In this document: positions 14,732 to 23,860 of the stretch, in pieces | How positions within the stretch are numbered: the first letter of the stretch is position 1 | Layout of the letters: each line of letters opens with the position of its first letter | Assembly (NCBI GenBank): GCA_964477445.1 | Contig: CAYZED010000025.1 | Coordinates: 1 to 37,563, forward strand | Reading direction: 5' to 3' | Source: CAYZED01 sp964477445 | Lineage (GTDB): Bacteria > Bacillota > Clostridia > Lutisporales > Lutisporaceae | DNA: 37,563 nucleotides | The notes under the pieces: generated by a model | Database searches by the model: none | What the model saw: the letters and a program-made list of their open reading frames with translations, nothing else | Told to the model about the DNA's origin: nothing | Position numbers and translations under genes: made by a program

Positions 14732-16825
14732 TTAATGTTCAGCTTTTTCTTTCTCTCTCTTAGCATTCGTCGCTTCTACAACTTTTTGGGCTATAGGTCC
14801 CGGAACTTCCTCATATCTCTCAAAAGTCATGGTAAAATACCCTCTAGCCTGAGTAATTGATCTTAGATCAGTTGCATATTTAAATAATTCAGAAAGAGGA
14901 GCTTCAGCAATAACCCTTTGATTCTTCCCGACCTTCTCCATTCCTAAGATTCTTCCTCTTTTTTTATTTAAATCCCCAATAATATCTCCCATATAACTCT
15001 CTGGAACATATACTTCAACACGATATATCGGCTCTAATAATACAGGGCCAGCTTCAGCAACTCCTCTGTTAAAGGCCATGTGTGCTGCAATTTTAAAAGG
15101 CATTTCCGCCGAATCAACTGGATGGAAAGAACCATCTACAAGTGTTGCTTTAAGATTTACTACAGGGTACCCCGCTAAGACTCCTTCAGGAAGACATTCT
15201 TGAAGCCCTTTTTCAACTGCTGGTATGTATTGCCTTGGAACAACCCCACCGACAATTTTGTCAACAAACTCAAAATCTTTGCCATTACCTGTTATTGGCT
15301 CGAATTCAACCCAAACGTGACCATACTGACCGTGTCCACCAGACTGTTTCTTATGCTTCCCTTCGGCTCTGGCCTTCTTTTTAATAGTTTCTCTATATGG
15401 GATTTTTGGGGTAGAAAGAACTACTTCAACTCCAAATTTATTTTGTAATTTTTTCATGATTATTTCGAGATGTTGATCCCCTAATCCTGAAACAACGGTC
15501 TGTTTCGTTTCAGTATTCTTTACAACTCTAATAGTGGGATCTTCTTCCAATAATCTCATTAATCCTTGACCTATTTTATCTTCATCACCTTTAGACTTTG
15601 GTTCAACTGCCATTGAAATGCATGGCTCAGGATAAATTGTTTTATCAAACATTACACAAGCGGTGCCTTCACAAAGAGTATCTCCAGTAGTAGTAAACTG
15701 AAGTTTAGCCACGCATGCTATATCTCCGGCGACAACACTATCCATTTGAATTTGTTTTTTACCTCTTAAAAGGAACATATGACTCAGTTTCTCTTTCTTA
15801 TCCTTATTAGGATTAAAAACTTCAGTGTCATTTTTAGCAGAACCGGTAATTACTTTAAACATAGATATTTTTCCGACAAATGGATCGGCTATAGTCTTAA
15901 ATACCTGGGCTGAGAAAGGTCCATCAGGTGAAACTTTAATTTGGATAGCTTCTTCTGTCTTAATATTCTTAGCAGATACAGCATAACCTTCATCTGGTGA
16001 TTCCATAACATGTGAAATCATATCCATAAGCAGTGTGACTCCTATATTTTTTGTGGCTGAACCACAAAAAACCGGCACTACGTCTCCTGCAATGATGCCT
16101 AAATGAACACCTTTTTCCAATTCTTCAATCGTTAATTCTTCTCCAGCAAAGAATTTTTCCATAAGCTCTTCATCACTTTGAGCAGCTGCTTCAGCTATCA
16201 TGTCGTGATACTCACTTATTTTATCCTTAAGTTCAGATGGAATCTCTGCGTCTATTTCTTTATTTCCATCTCTTATAATAGCTTTCATATCAAGAATGTC
16301 AACAATACCTTTTAGGTTTGATTCTGCTCCAATAGGAATAGAAATAGGAACTACTTTATTTCCAAAAATTTCTCTTAGTTCATTTAATATTTTATCAAAG
16401 TCTGCATTTTCTCTATCAAGTTTATTTATGAAAAAACATGCTGCTTTATGCTTATCATTTATATAATCCCAGGCCTTTTCAGCTCCAACCTCAACTCCTC
16501 CAACAGCATCAACAGTAATAATTATACTGTCTACTACTTGAAGTGTTGAATAAACCTCTCCAACAAAGTCAAAATATCCTGGTGTATCTATCACATTAAT
16601 TCTTTTTTCTTTCCAATCACATGGGGCTGTCGTCGCACTAATACTAATTTTTCTTCTGATCTCTTCCGAGTCATAATCTGTAGTGGTCGTCCCGTCATCT
16701 ACTTTTCCAAATCTGTCTAAAACACCTGTGTTAAAAAGCATCGCCTCTGTAAGTGTTGTTTTTCCCGACCCACCATGGCCGAGGATGCCGACATTCCTTA
16801 GATTCGCGGTTTTGTAATCTTTCAT
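14732..16825 (-). CDS. Elongation factor G-like translational GTPase (paralogue)
   Basis: This 697-residue protein has all five EF-G domains and the usual length. The G domain shows GHGGSGKT (16-23) instead of the canonical GHIDAGKT, DTPGY (80-84) instead of DTPGH, and NKLD (134-137). Domain IV contains GGHGQYGHVWVEFEP and the C-terminal part the EF-G-like MGDIIGDLNKKRGRILGM. The Tyr at position 84 replaces the histidine that activates water for GTP hydrolysis in ordinary EF-G. This is typical of the EF-G-like/FusA2 paralogue group, so it is not the housekeeping fusA. Its role is uncertain, perhaps ribosome stress or recycling. It stands alone between two terminators, with a GGGGGAA site before the ATG. 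Confidence 0.9.
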   Translation of the reverse strand: MKDYKTANLRNVGILGHGGSGKTTLTEAMLFNTGVLDRFGKVDDGTTTTDYDSEEIRRKISISATTAPCDWKEKRINVIDTPGYFDFVGEVYSTLQVVDSIIITVDAVGGVEVGAEKAWDYINDKHKAACFFINKLDRENADFDKILNELREIFGNKVVPISIPIGAESNLKGIVDILDMKAIIRDGNKEIDAEIPSELKDKISEYHDMIAEAAAQSDEELMEKFFAGEELTIEELEKGVHLGIIAGDVVPVFCGSATKNIGVTLLMDMISHVMESPDEGYAVSAKNIKTEEAIQIKVSPDGPFSAQVFKTIADPFVGKISMFKVITGSAKNDTEVFNPNKDKKEKLSHMFLLRGKKQIQMDSVVAGDIACVAKLQFTTTGDTLCEGTACVMFDKTIYPEPCISMAVEPKSKGDEDKIGQGLMRLLEEDPTIRVVKNTETKQTVVSGLGDQHLEIIMKKLQNKFGVEVVLSTPKIPYRETIKKKARAEGKHKKQSGGHGQYGHVWVEFEPITGNGKDFEFVDKIVGGVVPRQYIPAVEKGLQECLPEGVLAGYPVVNLKATLVDGSFHPVDSAEMPFKIAAHMAFNRGVAEAGPVLLEPIYRVEVYVPESYMGDIIGDLNKKRGRILGMEKVGKNQRVIAEAPLSELFKYATDLRSITQARGYFTMTFERYEEVPGPIAQKVVEATNAKREKEKAEH

Positions 16826-16954
16826 AAAAATTCCCCCTTATAAGATTTAATTTAACCTTAGCGAATGTTGATTCTCAGGATTTTCATAAGTTTTAGTTTT
16901 GGACACCTTAGTATTATTCTAAATGTTGGCTTAACAAAAGTAAAGTAAAAAAAT

Positions 16955-17001
16955 AATACCGAATCGCCATAAGTACTTACACCACTATAGCTCACGGTAT
17001 T
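16955..17001 (-). terminator. Terminator of the ABC exporter operon
   Basis: On the minus strand AATACCG pairs with CGGTATT. Inner GCTATA pairs with TATGGC (one wobble), and a further AGT/ACT pair lies inside. The stem is followed by ATTTTTTTAC. It lies 88 nt after the permease stop, ahead of the EF-G-like gene. The remaining 130 nt before the EF-G-like start hold no other clear element. Confidence 0.82.
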
Positions 17002-17089
17002 ATGTATACAAAATAATTAACAATAATTTGAGGTTAACTATATATCCTTAAACAAAATTTGTAACGTAAATCATTGTACCAAAAAATAT

Positions 17090-18742
17090 TTACCCATCTA
17101 ACTTAGAATAAGTGTTTACACCACCAGTAATTAACAAAGAATATAAAACCACATCTGCAAAAACAACAAAGCCAATAATTAGTGAGTTTTCAATTAATAA
17201 ATTCAAGTTGACGAAGTACGTCCCTGCAGTTAAAACTCCTCCGACTATTATTGTTATTAGCATGACTAATAGGACATTCATGTTTTGTTTTACCGCTTTT
17301 AAGTCGTTGTCCCAATTTAGTTTAGGATTTGCTATATCTATAAGCAGACCAACTAAAGAAGTGAATACTGTGGCTAAAATACTTACGATAAGCCCAAGAG
17401 CAAAATAAATTATTGAGATTTCGAAAAAAATCAGCATTACTACCATTAACATCACCGATGCTATGACACCGAATATTAAAGATGATAACAGTTTTGCTTC
17501 TAGCTGAACTCTTGGACTAACAGGAATATATTTACTTAAATACAACAACCGCCCTTCTCTTGAGATAGCTGAGGAGGCGATTGAATTACTCGAAGTAATG
17601 AAAGCAGCAACTAGAAAAATAATTCCAAGATTGCTTGCTCCTGATGCATAAAGATTCTTCATCTCCTTAGCTTGATCTCCCCCACCAGCTAGTATTGGTA
17701 ATATTAATATAAACGGGAATAAAAAGTTCAACAACACACAATTTACAAAATACCCTGGATGTCTATACAAGAGCCTAACTTCTTTCTGTAAACACGCCAT
17801 CAAACTGCCAAGAGTTCTTGTTTGTTTCTCAAAATCTTTTTTCCCAAGCTTTTTTCTGTCTGCACTAGATTCATTTATTCCAATAGCACCTTTAAAATAA
17901 AGCTTACTACTTAGATAATAGAAAAGGCCGAAGAAAGCTGCCATGATTAGTAAGAAAGCAATCAAATATGCGAAACCAATAATAGATTCGTTAACCAAAG
18001 CTAAAGAAGCCAATCTATTCGTGGGAAATAAATTTGATAAAGTAGCTAACATGCTATTATTCCCTTGTGCAAGAAGTGTCTTTAACGCTTCTGGATCTGA
18101 ATAGCTTGCTGTAGTTTTTTGAATTAAAAAATTAAACCCAAGTGCAATAACAATCCCAATAATCCCAGAAAACATTTTAAATCTGTCTTTATTCTTTGCA
18201 AAAGTTGTAAATGCCATAATAAAGACATCAATAATTCCTGCTAAAGCTAACGGAGCCACTGGTAGTAAAAGAAACACAACAACTGCTGAAAAATAAAACC
18301 AAAGGCCTGCTTTCATCGCTATTCCGTAACCAATTGCTATTGGGACAAAAATAATTAGTTCTGTAAGATATTCAAAAAACAATGTCACCAAAAATTTGGC
18401 ACCCACGATCTGTCCTGGTGAAAGCGGCAACGGAAGAAGTGTTTCAACGTCTTTAGAATAATAAAACACGGAAAGAACATAAAATATCCCAAAGAAAAAA
18501 ACTATCATGCTGACTATTGTCATTCCCAGACCCAAAACTAGTGCTGCTTGACCATATTGGTTCAAAATATTTGTTACCCCGAACGCCGCGAGTCCTATCA
18601 TAAAGGCCGTGGGTAGCAAAGCAACGCCTATTAACAAATACATAAGTATAGTTTTTATTCGTTTTGATTTATCATTCTTTCCTTTAATACTATCACCGAA
18701 ACTCTTCATTAGAATTAAAGAAATTTTAAAAATTTTAATCAT
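17090..18742 (-). CDS. ABC exporter permease (ABC-2-like), large membrane subunit
   Basis: This 550-residue, very hydrophobic protein has about 12 predicted membrane segments in two halves of six. A charged cytoplasmic section lies between them (about residues 285-325, ADRKKLGKKDFEKQTRT). A motif like EGRLLYLSKYIPVSPRVQLEAKLL (about 395-420) resembles the coupling-helix region of ABC-2 exporters that work with a single ATPase. The substrate cannot be read from the sequence. Its start overlaps the ATPase gene end by 8 nt, so the two are a coupled pair. It is followed by a strong terminator. Confidence 0.88.
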   Translation of the reverse strand: MIKIFKISLILMKSFGDSIKGKNDKSKRIKTILMYLLIGVALLPTAFMIGLAAFGVTNILNQYGQAALVLGLGMTIVSMIVFFFGIFYVLSVFYYSKDVETLLPLPLSPGQIVGAKFLVTLFFEYLTELIIFVPIAIGYGIAMKAGLWFYFSAVVVFLLLPVAPLALAGIIDVFIMAFTTFAKNKDRFKMFSGIIGIVIALGFNFLIQKTTASYSDPEALKTLLAQGNNSMLATLSNLFPTNRLASLALVNESIIGFAYLIAFLLIMAAFFGLFYYLSSKLYFKGAIGINESSADRKKLGKKDFEKQTRTLGSLMACLQKEVRLLYRHPGYFVNCVLLNFLFPFILILPILAGGGDQAKEMKNLYASGASNLGIIFLVAAFITSSNSIASSAISREGRLLYLSKYIPVSPRVQLEAKLLSSLIFGVIASVMLMVVMLIFFEISIIYFALGLIVSILATVFTSLVGLLIDIANPKLNWDNDLKAVKQNMNVLLVMLITIIVGGVLTAGTYFVNLNLLIENSLIIGFVVFADVVLYSLLITGGVNTYSKLDG

Positions 18743-19475
18743 TATCTGTCATCTCCAAAAACATTTTTTCGAGAGAATCCCCTTCACCAACTGTAAAATG
18801 TTCTCGCATTTCGTTCAAAGTACCATAAAAAAGAAGAGATCCCTTATTAATAATTGCAACTTTGTCACAGACCTTTTCAGCAACCTCAAGCACGTGTGTT
18901 GAAAAAAACACTGTATTCCCTTCGTCTGCATGCTCACGCATCATCTCTTTCAAAATATATGAGGATTTAGGATCTAAACCCGTTAAAGGTTCATCAAGTA
19001 TCCAAACAGGAGGTTTATGAAGTAGCGCCCCGATCAAAACTATTTTTTGTCTCATTCCATGCGAATATGATTGAATCTGATCTGAAAGTGCAGCGTCCAT
19101 TTCAAGCCTTTCACTCAAGAGCGAGATTCGTTCTTTTCTTAAATCAGATGGTACCTCATAAATGTCTGCCATGAAGTTTAAATATTCAATACCTTTCAAT
19201 CGTAGAAAAATATCTGGGCTATCAGGAACAAATCCAAATTGCTTTTTTGCTGCAAGAGGTTTACTCATTATTCCAATACCATTAATTTCAATGGTTCCAT
19301 CATCTGGCTTAGTGATACCTGTAATCATTTTTAAAGTAGTCGTTTTACCTGCTCCATTAGGCCCTAAAAAACCAATAATTTGTCCGGAAGGAATATTTAA
19401 ATTGAGAGTGTCTACTGCCTTAACTTTACCATTGTAACTTTTACTAATACCCTTTATTTCGATCAATTCATTCAT
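18735..19475 (-). CDS. ABC transporter ATP-binding protein
   Basis: This 246-residue ATPase has Walker A GPNGAGKT (38-45), Q-loop region (GFVPDSPD, about 81-88), signature SYSHGMRQK (136-144), Walker B VWILDEP (157-163) and the switch His in FSTHVLEVAEKV. It resembles exporter ATPases of the CcmA/EcsA/NatA type. It powers the permease encoded immediately downstream. The ATG follows AAGGAGATGA. The gene is divergent from the malic enzyme gene, with a 217-bp intergenic region that holds a large palindrome. Confidence 0.95.
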   Translation of the reverse strand: MNELIEIKGISKSYNGKVKAVDTLNLNIPSGQIIGFLGPNGAGKTTTLKMITGITKPDDGTIEINGIGIMSKPLAAKKQFGFVPDSPDIFLRLKGIEYLNFMADIYEVPSDLRKERISLLSERLEMDAALSDQIQSYSHGMRQKIVLIGALLHKPPVWILDEPLTGLDPKSSYILKEMMREHADEGNTVFFSTHVLEVAEKVCDKVAIINKGSLLFYGTLNEMREHFTVGEGDSLEKMFLEMTDND

Positions 19476-19561
19476 CTCCTTGCATTTTTTACTAAATATA
19501 TAGTACCATTTCTAATTAAAGCTTGTACATATATTTAACGTAATTTTAATAATTTTGTTGC

Positions 19562-19583
19562 ATACTAATATTAATATTAGTAT
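19562..19583. promoter_or_regulatory. 22-bp perfect palindrome in the exporter/malic enzyme intergenic region
   Basis: ATACTAATATT is followed directly by its exact reverse complement AATATTAGTAT. The element is nearly centred between the divergent genes (about 86 nt from the ABC ATPase start, 110 nt from the malic enzyme start). It overlaps the upstream side of a TATAAT at 19585-19590. Two-fold symmetry and no U-tail suggest a dimeric regulator site more than a terminator. Confidence 0.6.
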
Positions 19584-19622
19584 ATATAATCACTAAAAAT
19601 GTAATATACCACATCAAATTGC

Positions 19623-19651
19623 TTGTATCAGGTAAACAACCCCTTTATACT
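19623..19651 (+). promoter_or_regulatory. Predicted malic enzyme promoter
   Basis: TTGTAT (19623-19628) and TATACT (19646-19651) are 17 nt apart, giving a start about 35 nt before the ATG. The ribosome binding site AGGAGCG precedes the ATG. The palindrome lies about 40 nt upstream of the -35. Confidence 0.7.
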
Positions 19652-19692
19652 AAATATATAAAACAAAACTAAGAAACAGGAGCGATTAATTT

Positions 19693-20865
19693 ATGTCTAT
19701 TTATGATGATTCTATTAAGTTACATGCCGAAAAAAAAGGAAAAATTGAAATCATTTCGCGAGTTTCAGTCGAAACAGCTGAAGATATGAGTCTAGCTTAT
19801 ACACCAGGCGTTGCCCAGCCATGTCTTGAAATTAAAGAAGATCCCGATAAGGCTTTTCTTTATACAAGAAGATGGAATACAATAGCTATTGTTTCTGATG
19901 GAACTGCTGTCCTTGGGCTTGGTGATATTGGCCCACTTGCCAGTTTGCCTGTTATGGAGGGAAAAGCTGTATTATTTAAAAGCTTTGGGGATGTTGATGC
20001 TTTCCCAATAATAATAAATACAAAAAATGTAGATGAAATAGTCGAAACAATTGCTAGGATATCTCTTTCTTTTGGCGGAATAAATTTGGAAGATATCGGC
20101 GCTCCAAGATGTTTTGAAGTTGAAAAAAAACTAAAAGAGCTAGTTGATATCCCTGTTTTCCACGACGATCAGCATGGTACAGCTATTGTGACTCTCGCTG
20201 GATTAATTAACGCATTAAAGTTAGTTAATAAAAAAATTGATGAAATAAAAATAGTTATTAACGGAGCCGGTGCTGCAGGAAATTCTGTCGCTAGACTATT
20301 ATTGAAGGCAGGTGCAAAAAACATCATTTTGTGCGACCGAAAAGGTGCATTAAGTGGCAGTATAAAAGATAATGATCCTGAAAAAAATGAAATAGCAAAA
20401 ATCACGAACCCGTATAACTTATGTGGATTATTAGCTGAGGTTATAACTGATGCTGATGTATTTATTGGCGTTTCAGCCGCTGGAGCTCTAACACAAGAAA
20501 TGGCTTCAAAAATGAACAAAGATGCTATTATTTTTGCTATGGCAAATCCAACACCTGAAATTTTCCCAGATGAAGCAAAAGCAGCAGGTGTAAGAATTGT
20601 AGGAACTGGAAGATCTGACTTTCCAAATCAAGTTAATAATGTACTAGCTTTCCCAGGAATATTCAGAGGTGCTCTAGATGTTAGAGCAAAAGATATAAAT
20701 GAGGAAATGAAGATGGCAGCGGCCTATGCTATCGCTGACTCTATACCAGAAAACGAGCTTTCTGAAGACTATATCATACCTAAAGCTTTTAATAAAATTG
20801 TTCAGAAAAAAGTTGCGATAGCTGTAGCAGAAGCTGCCAGAAAAAGTGGTGTGGCAAGGATTTAG
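19693..20865 (+). CDS. NAD(P)-dependent malic enzyme (malate to pyruvate)
   Basis: This 390-residue protein is of the short bacterial malic enzyme type. Visible features are LAYTPGVAQPC (residues 34-44), the catalytic-lysine segment VMEGKAVLFKSFGDVDAFP, the metal-ligand segments NLEDIGAPRCFEVE and FHDDQHGTA, and the dinucleotide-binding GAGAAGNS. It decarboxylates malate to pyruvate and CO2, yielding NADH or NADPH; cofactor preference is not clear from sequence. No phosphotransacetylase domain is fused. It is a single-gene unit with its own promoter and terminator. Confidence 0.96.
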   Translation: MSIYDDSIKLHAEKKGKIEIISRVSVETAEDMSLAYTPGVAQPCLEIKEDPDKAFLYTRRWNTIAIVSDGTAVLGLGDIGPLASLPVMEGKAVLFKSFGDVDAFPIIINTKNVDEIVETIARISLSFGGINLEDIGAPRCFEVEKKLKELVDIPVFHDDQHGTAIVTLAGLINALKLVNKKIDEIKIVINGAGAAGNSVARLLLKAGAKNIILCDRKGALSGSIKDNDPEKNEIAKITNPYNLCGLLAEVITDADVFIGVSAAGALTQEMASKMNKDAIIFAMANPTPEIFPDEAKAAGVRIVGTGRSDFPNQVNNVLAFPGIFRGALDVRAKDINEEMKMAAAYAIADSIPENELSEDYIIPKAFNKIVQKKVAIAVAEAARKSGVARI

Positions 20866-20935
20866 AAATAGTATTTAGAAATAGTATTCAGGATTTAATT
20901 GTCACAGTTGTAAAATGAGTCGTAAGACATAAAGC

Positions 20936-20971
20936 AAAATCAGAGGCGGCTATAACACCACCTCTGATTTT
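20936..20971. terminator. Bidirectional terminator between malic enzyme and glf
   Basis: AAAATCAGAGG pairs with CCTCTGATTTT (11 bp) around a 14-nt loop. TTTTGTTTAATT follows on the plus strand and TTTTGCTTTATG on the minus strand, so it can end both convergent transcripts. Confidence 0.9.
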
Positions 20972-21005
20972 GTTTAATTGATACTTTATAATAACTAATA
21001 TATTT

Positions 21006-22109
21006 TTAAATAATTCCATTAACCTTTTTCATTACAACATCAACAACTTGATCCATATTGTAATATTTATATTCAGCTAGTCTTCCAACAAATAAGTATT
21101 TGCCGCTCTTTTCGAGCTTCTCAACTTCTTCTAAATACTTTAATCTAATATCCATATTTTCTTTAGAAATTACAACGTAACACGGATCTCCATCTGCAAC
21201 TGGATATTCATAACAAACCGTAGTTGAATCACTCTTTTCACCAGTCATATGTTTGAATTCTGTGATTCTAGTAAAGTCATAATCATTTGGATAATTAACT
21301 ACTGCAGCAGTCTGTACCCATTCTTGATCTAGTGTCTCAAAATCGAATTTTACAGATCTATAATCCAGTGTACCTTGTGACTTGTTAAAAAATTCATCAA
21401 GCCGTCCAGTATAAATAGTTAAAAATGCTTCGAACGAATCTTTTAATTCAAAATAATCTGCAGACAACATAATAGAAATATTTTCATGATTTAGCATATT
21501 TTCTATCATTGCAGTATACCCTTTAACAGGTAATCCTTGATATCTATCTGAAAAATACCTTGGGTCTCTATTTTCTCTAATAGGTATTCTGCTCGCTATT
21601 TCTGGCGACAGTTCTTCTGGCTCTTTTTCCCACTGTTTCTTAGTATAATTCTTGAAAAATAATTCATAAAGTCTTTCCCCTACTTGTGAAACTACAGCAT
21701 CTCTGAAATTTAGATGAGGAGTGTTAAATTTTGCTTTTTTCACTTCTGCATTTAGATATTCTCCCACCTCGTCTACTGGGATATTGACGCCAAATACATC
21801 GCATACTGTATCACGATTAATCGGAAAGTTTATAAGTCTACCTTCAGCAAAGCTTAAAACTCTATGTTGAAAATGATTGAACTTTGTAAAACGATTTAAG
21901 AAATCCCATACATTCTTAATATTTGTATGAAAAATATGAGGCCCAAACTTATGGATGGTGATTCCACTATCATCTTTAAAATCGTAACAATTCCCACCTA
22001 TTTGACTGCGCTTTTCAATAACTAAAACCCGTTTTCCTTTTTCGGCTAACAATCTAGCTGCTGTAGCACCTGCAAGTCCTGCGCCTGCAACAATTACATC
22101 GTATTTCAT
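21006..22109 (-). CDS. glf: UDP-galactopyranose mutase
   Basis: This 367-residue flavoenzyme has the FAD-binding GAGLAGATAARLLAEKG near residues 9-25, then IEKRSQIGGNCYD, FGPHIFHTN, the family-typical FKNYTKKQWEKEPEEL and RITEFKHMTG, and a C-terminal FVGRLAEYKYYNMDQV. It interconverts UDP-galactopyranose and UDP-galactofuranose in the cytoplasm for surface polysaccharide synthesis. An upstream GTG would lie in the GAGGTG ribosome binding site, so the ATG at 22109 is preferred. It follows the glycosyltransferase gene by about 50 nt and is probably co-transcribed with it. Confidence 0.97.
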   Translation of the reverse strand: MKYDVIVAGAGLAGATAARLLAEKGKRVLVIEKRSQIGGNCYDFKDDSGITIHKFGPHIFHTNIKNVWDFLNRFTKFNHFQHRVLSFAEGRLINFPINRDTVCDVFGVNIPVDEVGEYLNAEVKKAKFNTPHLNFRDAVVSQVGERLYELFFKNYTKKQWEKEPEELSPEIASRIPIRENRDPRYFSDRYQGLPVKGYTAMIENMLNHENISIMLSADYFELKDSFEAFLTIYTGRLDEFFNKSQGTLDYRSVKFDFETLDQEWVQTAAVVNYPNDYDFTRITEFKHMTGEKSDSTTVCYEYPVADGDPCYVVISKENMDIRLKYLEEVEKLEKSGKYLFVGRLAEYKYYNMDQVVDVVMKKVNGII

Positions 22110-22160
22110 ATACACCTCATAAATATTTGTTTTATTATGTTTTTGATTGATAACTAAACG

Positions 22161-23270
22161 CTAGTCAATTTGACTGATTTTGTTTGGGTTAGCTAATAAA
22201 TTATCATATAAAGATCTATATTTTTCACCAAATAGTCTTAGCGTAAAGTTTTCTAGCGCATGTTCTCTTCCGTTTTCGCCCATCTCCCAAAACTTTTCTA
22301 TTTCTGTGTTTTTGAGAATATTATACAACTCTTGACCATTCCCTACCTCGAAAAGTCTTCCAGTCTTTTGATCAATAATTGATTCCTTATTCCCACCTAC
22401 ATCGGTCGCGATAATCGCAGTTCCACTCGCCATTGATTCTAATGGAATATATGAAAAAGCTTCATCCCATCTGTTTGGAAGTACCACTACATCAGACTTG
22501 GCGTAGAATTCAGCTACTTTATCCTGTCCGTTCAGATAACCTACCCAATTTATTTCAGGATTATTAGCTGTTCTTTTTTGGAGAATTGACTTGAAGTTAC
22601 CCTCTCCAACAATATTAAGCCTAACTTTTCTAACTTTCGCCAACTCAATAACTGCATCTATTAATATATCTATGCCTTTCTCAAGCATAATTTGTCCAAC
22701 AAACGTGACCTCTAATGTATCATGTTTTTCTCTTTTTATAGGTTTAAATATATCAGTATCAACACCAGCATAGAGTAAAACTATTTTTTCCTCTGGAACG
22801 CCACCGATTTGGATGAGTTGATCTTTAACATATTTACTTATAGCAACATATGCATTCGTATCTTTGAAATTTTTTCGAACCATCATAAAGAACGCATTCA
22901 TAACTTTATCAACAAAATATTTTTTTGAGCCAACGGACATATGTACCGTACATAGCATAGGAACTTTAAGCTTTTTTTGTAACTTAGCTATGTCAAAATC
23001 TAGACGTCCAGACGGATGATGATGATGTAATATATCTGGCGCATATTCCAAAAGTCTACGCTCTGCTTGTCCAACATCCTTTGGCCACGGAAGAACATTT
23101 CCCAGAAGATAAGCATCCAGTTCATAAACATTAATAGGCTGTTTTTTCCATTTCGCCGAAGTAATAATTAGATTTTCTACTTCGCTATCATGCTCTTTGA
23201 AAAAATTATGCTGATTTTGAACGTATGAAGCCAACCCTCTAACTCCTGAAGTAACGTGTGCGATTTTCAA
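22161..23270 (-). CDS. GT4-family glycosyltransferase
   Basis: This 369-residue GT-B fold enzyme shows the N-terminal nucleotide-sugar transferase start MKIAHVTSGVRGLASYVQ and a His-rich HHHHPSGRLDFD. The C-terminal donor domain has VTFVGQIMLEKGIDILIDA, LNIVGEGNF and the EX7E motif in DEAFSYIPLESMASGTAIIATDVGG. The donor and acceptor are unknown. Position next to glf suggests a surface glycan, possibly containing galactofuranose (inference). The start is TTG, 10 nt after AGGAGG. It has no signal peptide and acts at the cytoplasmic face. Confidence 0.93.
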   Translation of the reverse strand: MKIAHVTSGVRGLASYVQNQHNFFKEHDSEVENLIITSAKWKKQPINVYELDAYLLGNVLPWPKDVGQAERRLLEYAPDILHHHHPSGRLDFDIAKLQKKLKVPMLCTVHMSVGSKKYFVDKVMNAFFMMVRKNFKDTNAYVAISKYVKDQLIQIGGVPEEKIVLLYAGVDTDIFKPIKREKHDTLEVTFVGQIMLEKGIDILIDAVIELAKVRKVRLNIVGEGNFKSILQKRTANNPEINWVGYLNGQDKVAEFYAKSDVVVLPNRWDEAFSYIPLESMASGTAIIATDVGGNKESIIDQKTGRLFEVGNGQELYNILKNTEIEKFWEMGENGREHALENFTLRLFGEKYRSLYDNLLANPNKISQID

Positions 23271-23312
23271 TTTTTCTTTTCCTCCTAAAATAGTGTCTTT
23301 TAGTACTTAATC

Positions 23313-23341
23313 ATTTTAATTTCTTTTTTATTAAAGCTCAA
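23313..23341 (-). promoter_or_regulatory. Possible promoter for the glycosyltransferase-glf pair
   Basis: TTGAGC (23336-23341) and TAAAAT (23313-23318) are 17 nt apart on the minus strand. No terminator is visible between the complex operon and the glycosyltransferase, so read-through is also possible. The -10 is AT-rich and could be chance. Confidence 0.35.
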
Positions 23342-23347
23342 ATTATA

Positions 23348-23860
23348 TTATATTCTGTCCAAGGCTTTTAGTATACCATAAATTATACTCTGTGGTCTCG
23401 GTGGACATCCAGGAATATATACTGCAACTGGTAAAACAGAATCGATTCCATTTTTATTTGAATATGAATCTCGAAAAATTCCACCACTACAAGAACAAGC
23501 ACCCACTGCGATAACAACTTTTGGGTCCGGTGTAGCATTGTATGTCTTAATTAAGGCTAATTCCATGTTTCTTGTACAAGTTCCTGTAACCAATAGTATA
23601 TCGGCGTGTCTTGGTGAAGCGACAAAATTAATTCCTAAACGTTCCACATCATTAAACGGGTTATTCAGCGCATTTATTTCATAGTCACAAGCATTACATG
23701 ACCCTGAATCTACTTCTCGAATATTTAAGCTCCTACCTCCAAGCTTATCCTTGATTTTTTCTTCGAGTTCTTTTATTAAAACCTCATATTCAGGAAACTC
23801 AACTTCAGAGGGTTGGATTTCAATCGGTATGTGTCTTAGGTTGTTTCTTTTATTTTCAGC
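23348..23860 (-). CDS. NuoB/HycG-like small subunit segment (C-terminal part of a probable ferredoxin-small subunit fusion, broken by an assembly gap)
   Basis: The reading frame from the gap to the stop codes for about 171 residues of a complex I 20-kDa/NiFe hydrogenase small subunit. Cluster ligands are visible: SGSCNACDYE, GTCTRN, GACSCSGG and PGCPPRPQ, fitting the proximal [4Fe-4S] cluster. The part before the gap reads AENKRNNLRH in frame. The ferredoxin gene on the other side ends IELAENKQ. The shared AENK, encoded by the same 12 bp in the same frame, strongly suggests one continuous fused protein (ferredoxin then NuoB-like, about 268 residues), interrupted by a 277-bp insert. No native start is visible in this piece. 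It would relay electrons from ferredoxin-type clusters into the large subunit. Confidence 0.85.
   Translation of the reverse strand, partial: AENKRNNLRHIPIEIQPSEVEFPEYEVLIKELEEKIKDKLGGRSLNIREVDSGSCNACDYEINALNNPFNDVERLGINFVASPRHADILLVTGTCTRNMELALIKTYNATPDPKVVIAVGACSCSGGIFRDSYSNKNGIDSVLPVAVYIPGCPPRPQSIIYGILKALDRI
23849..23860. repeat. 12-bp direct repeat, left copy
   Basis: TTTATTTTCAGC here abuts the N run and is repeated exactly at 24138-24149. In the minus-strand reading frame both copies encode AENK in the same phase. It behaves either as a target-site duplication around an insertion or as a contig overlap left by the assembler. Confidence 0.85.
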
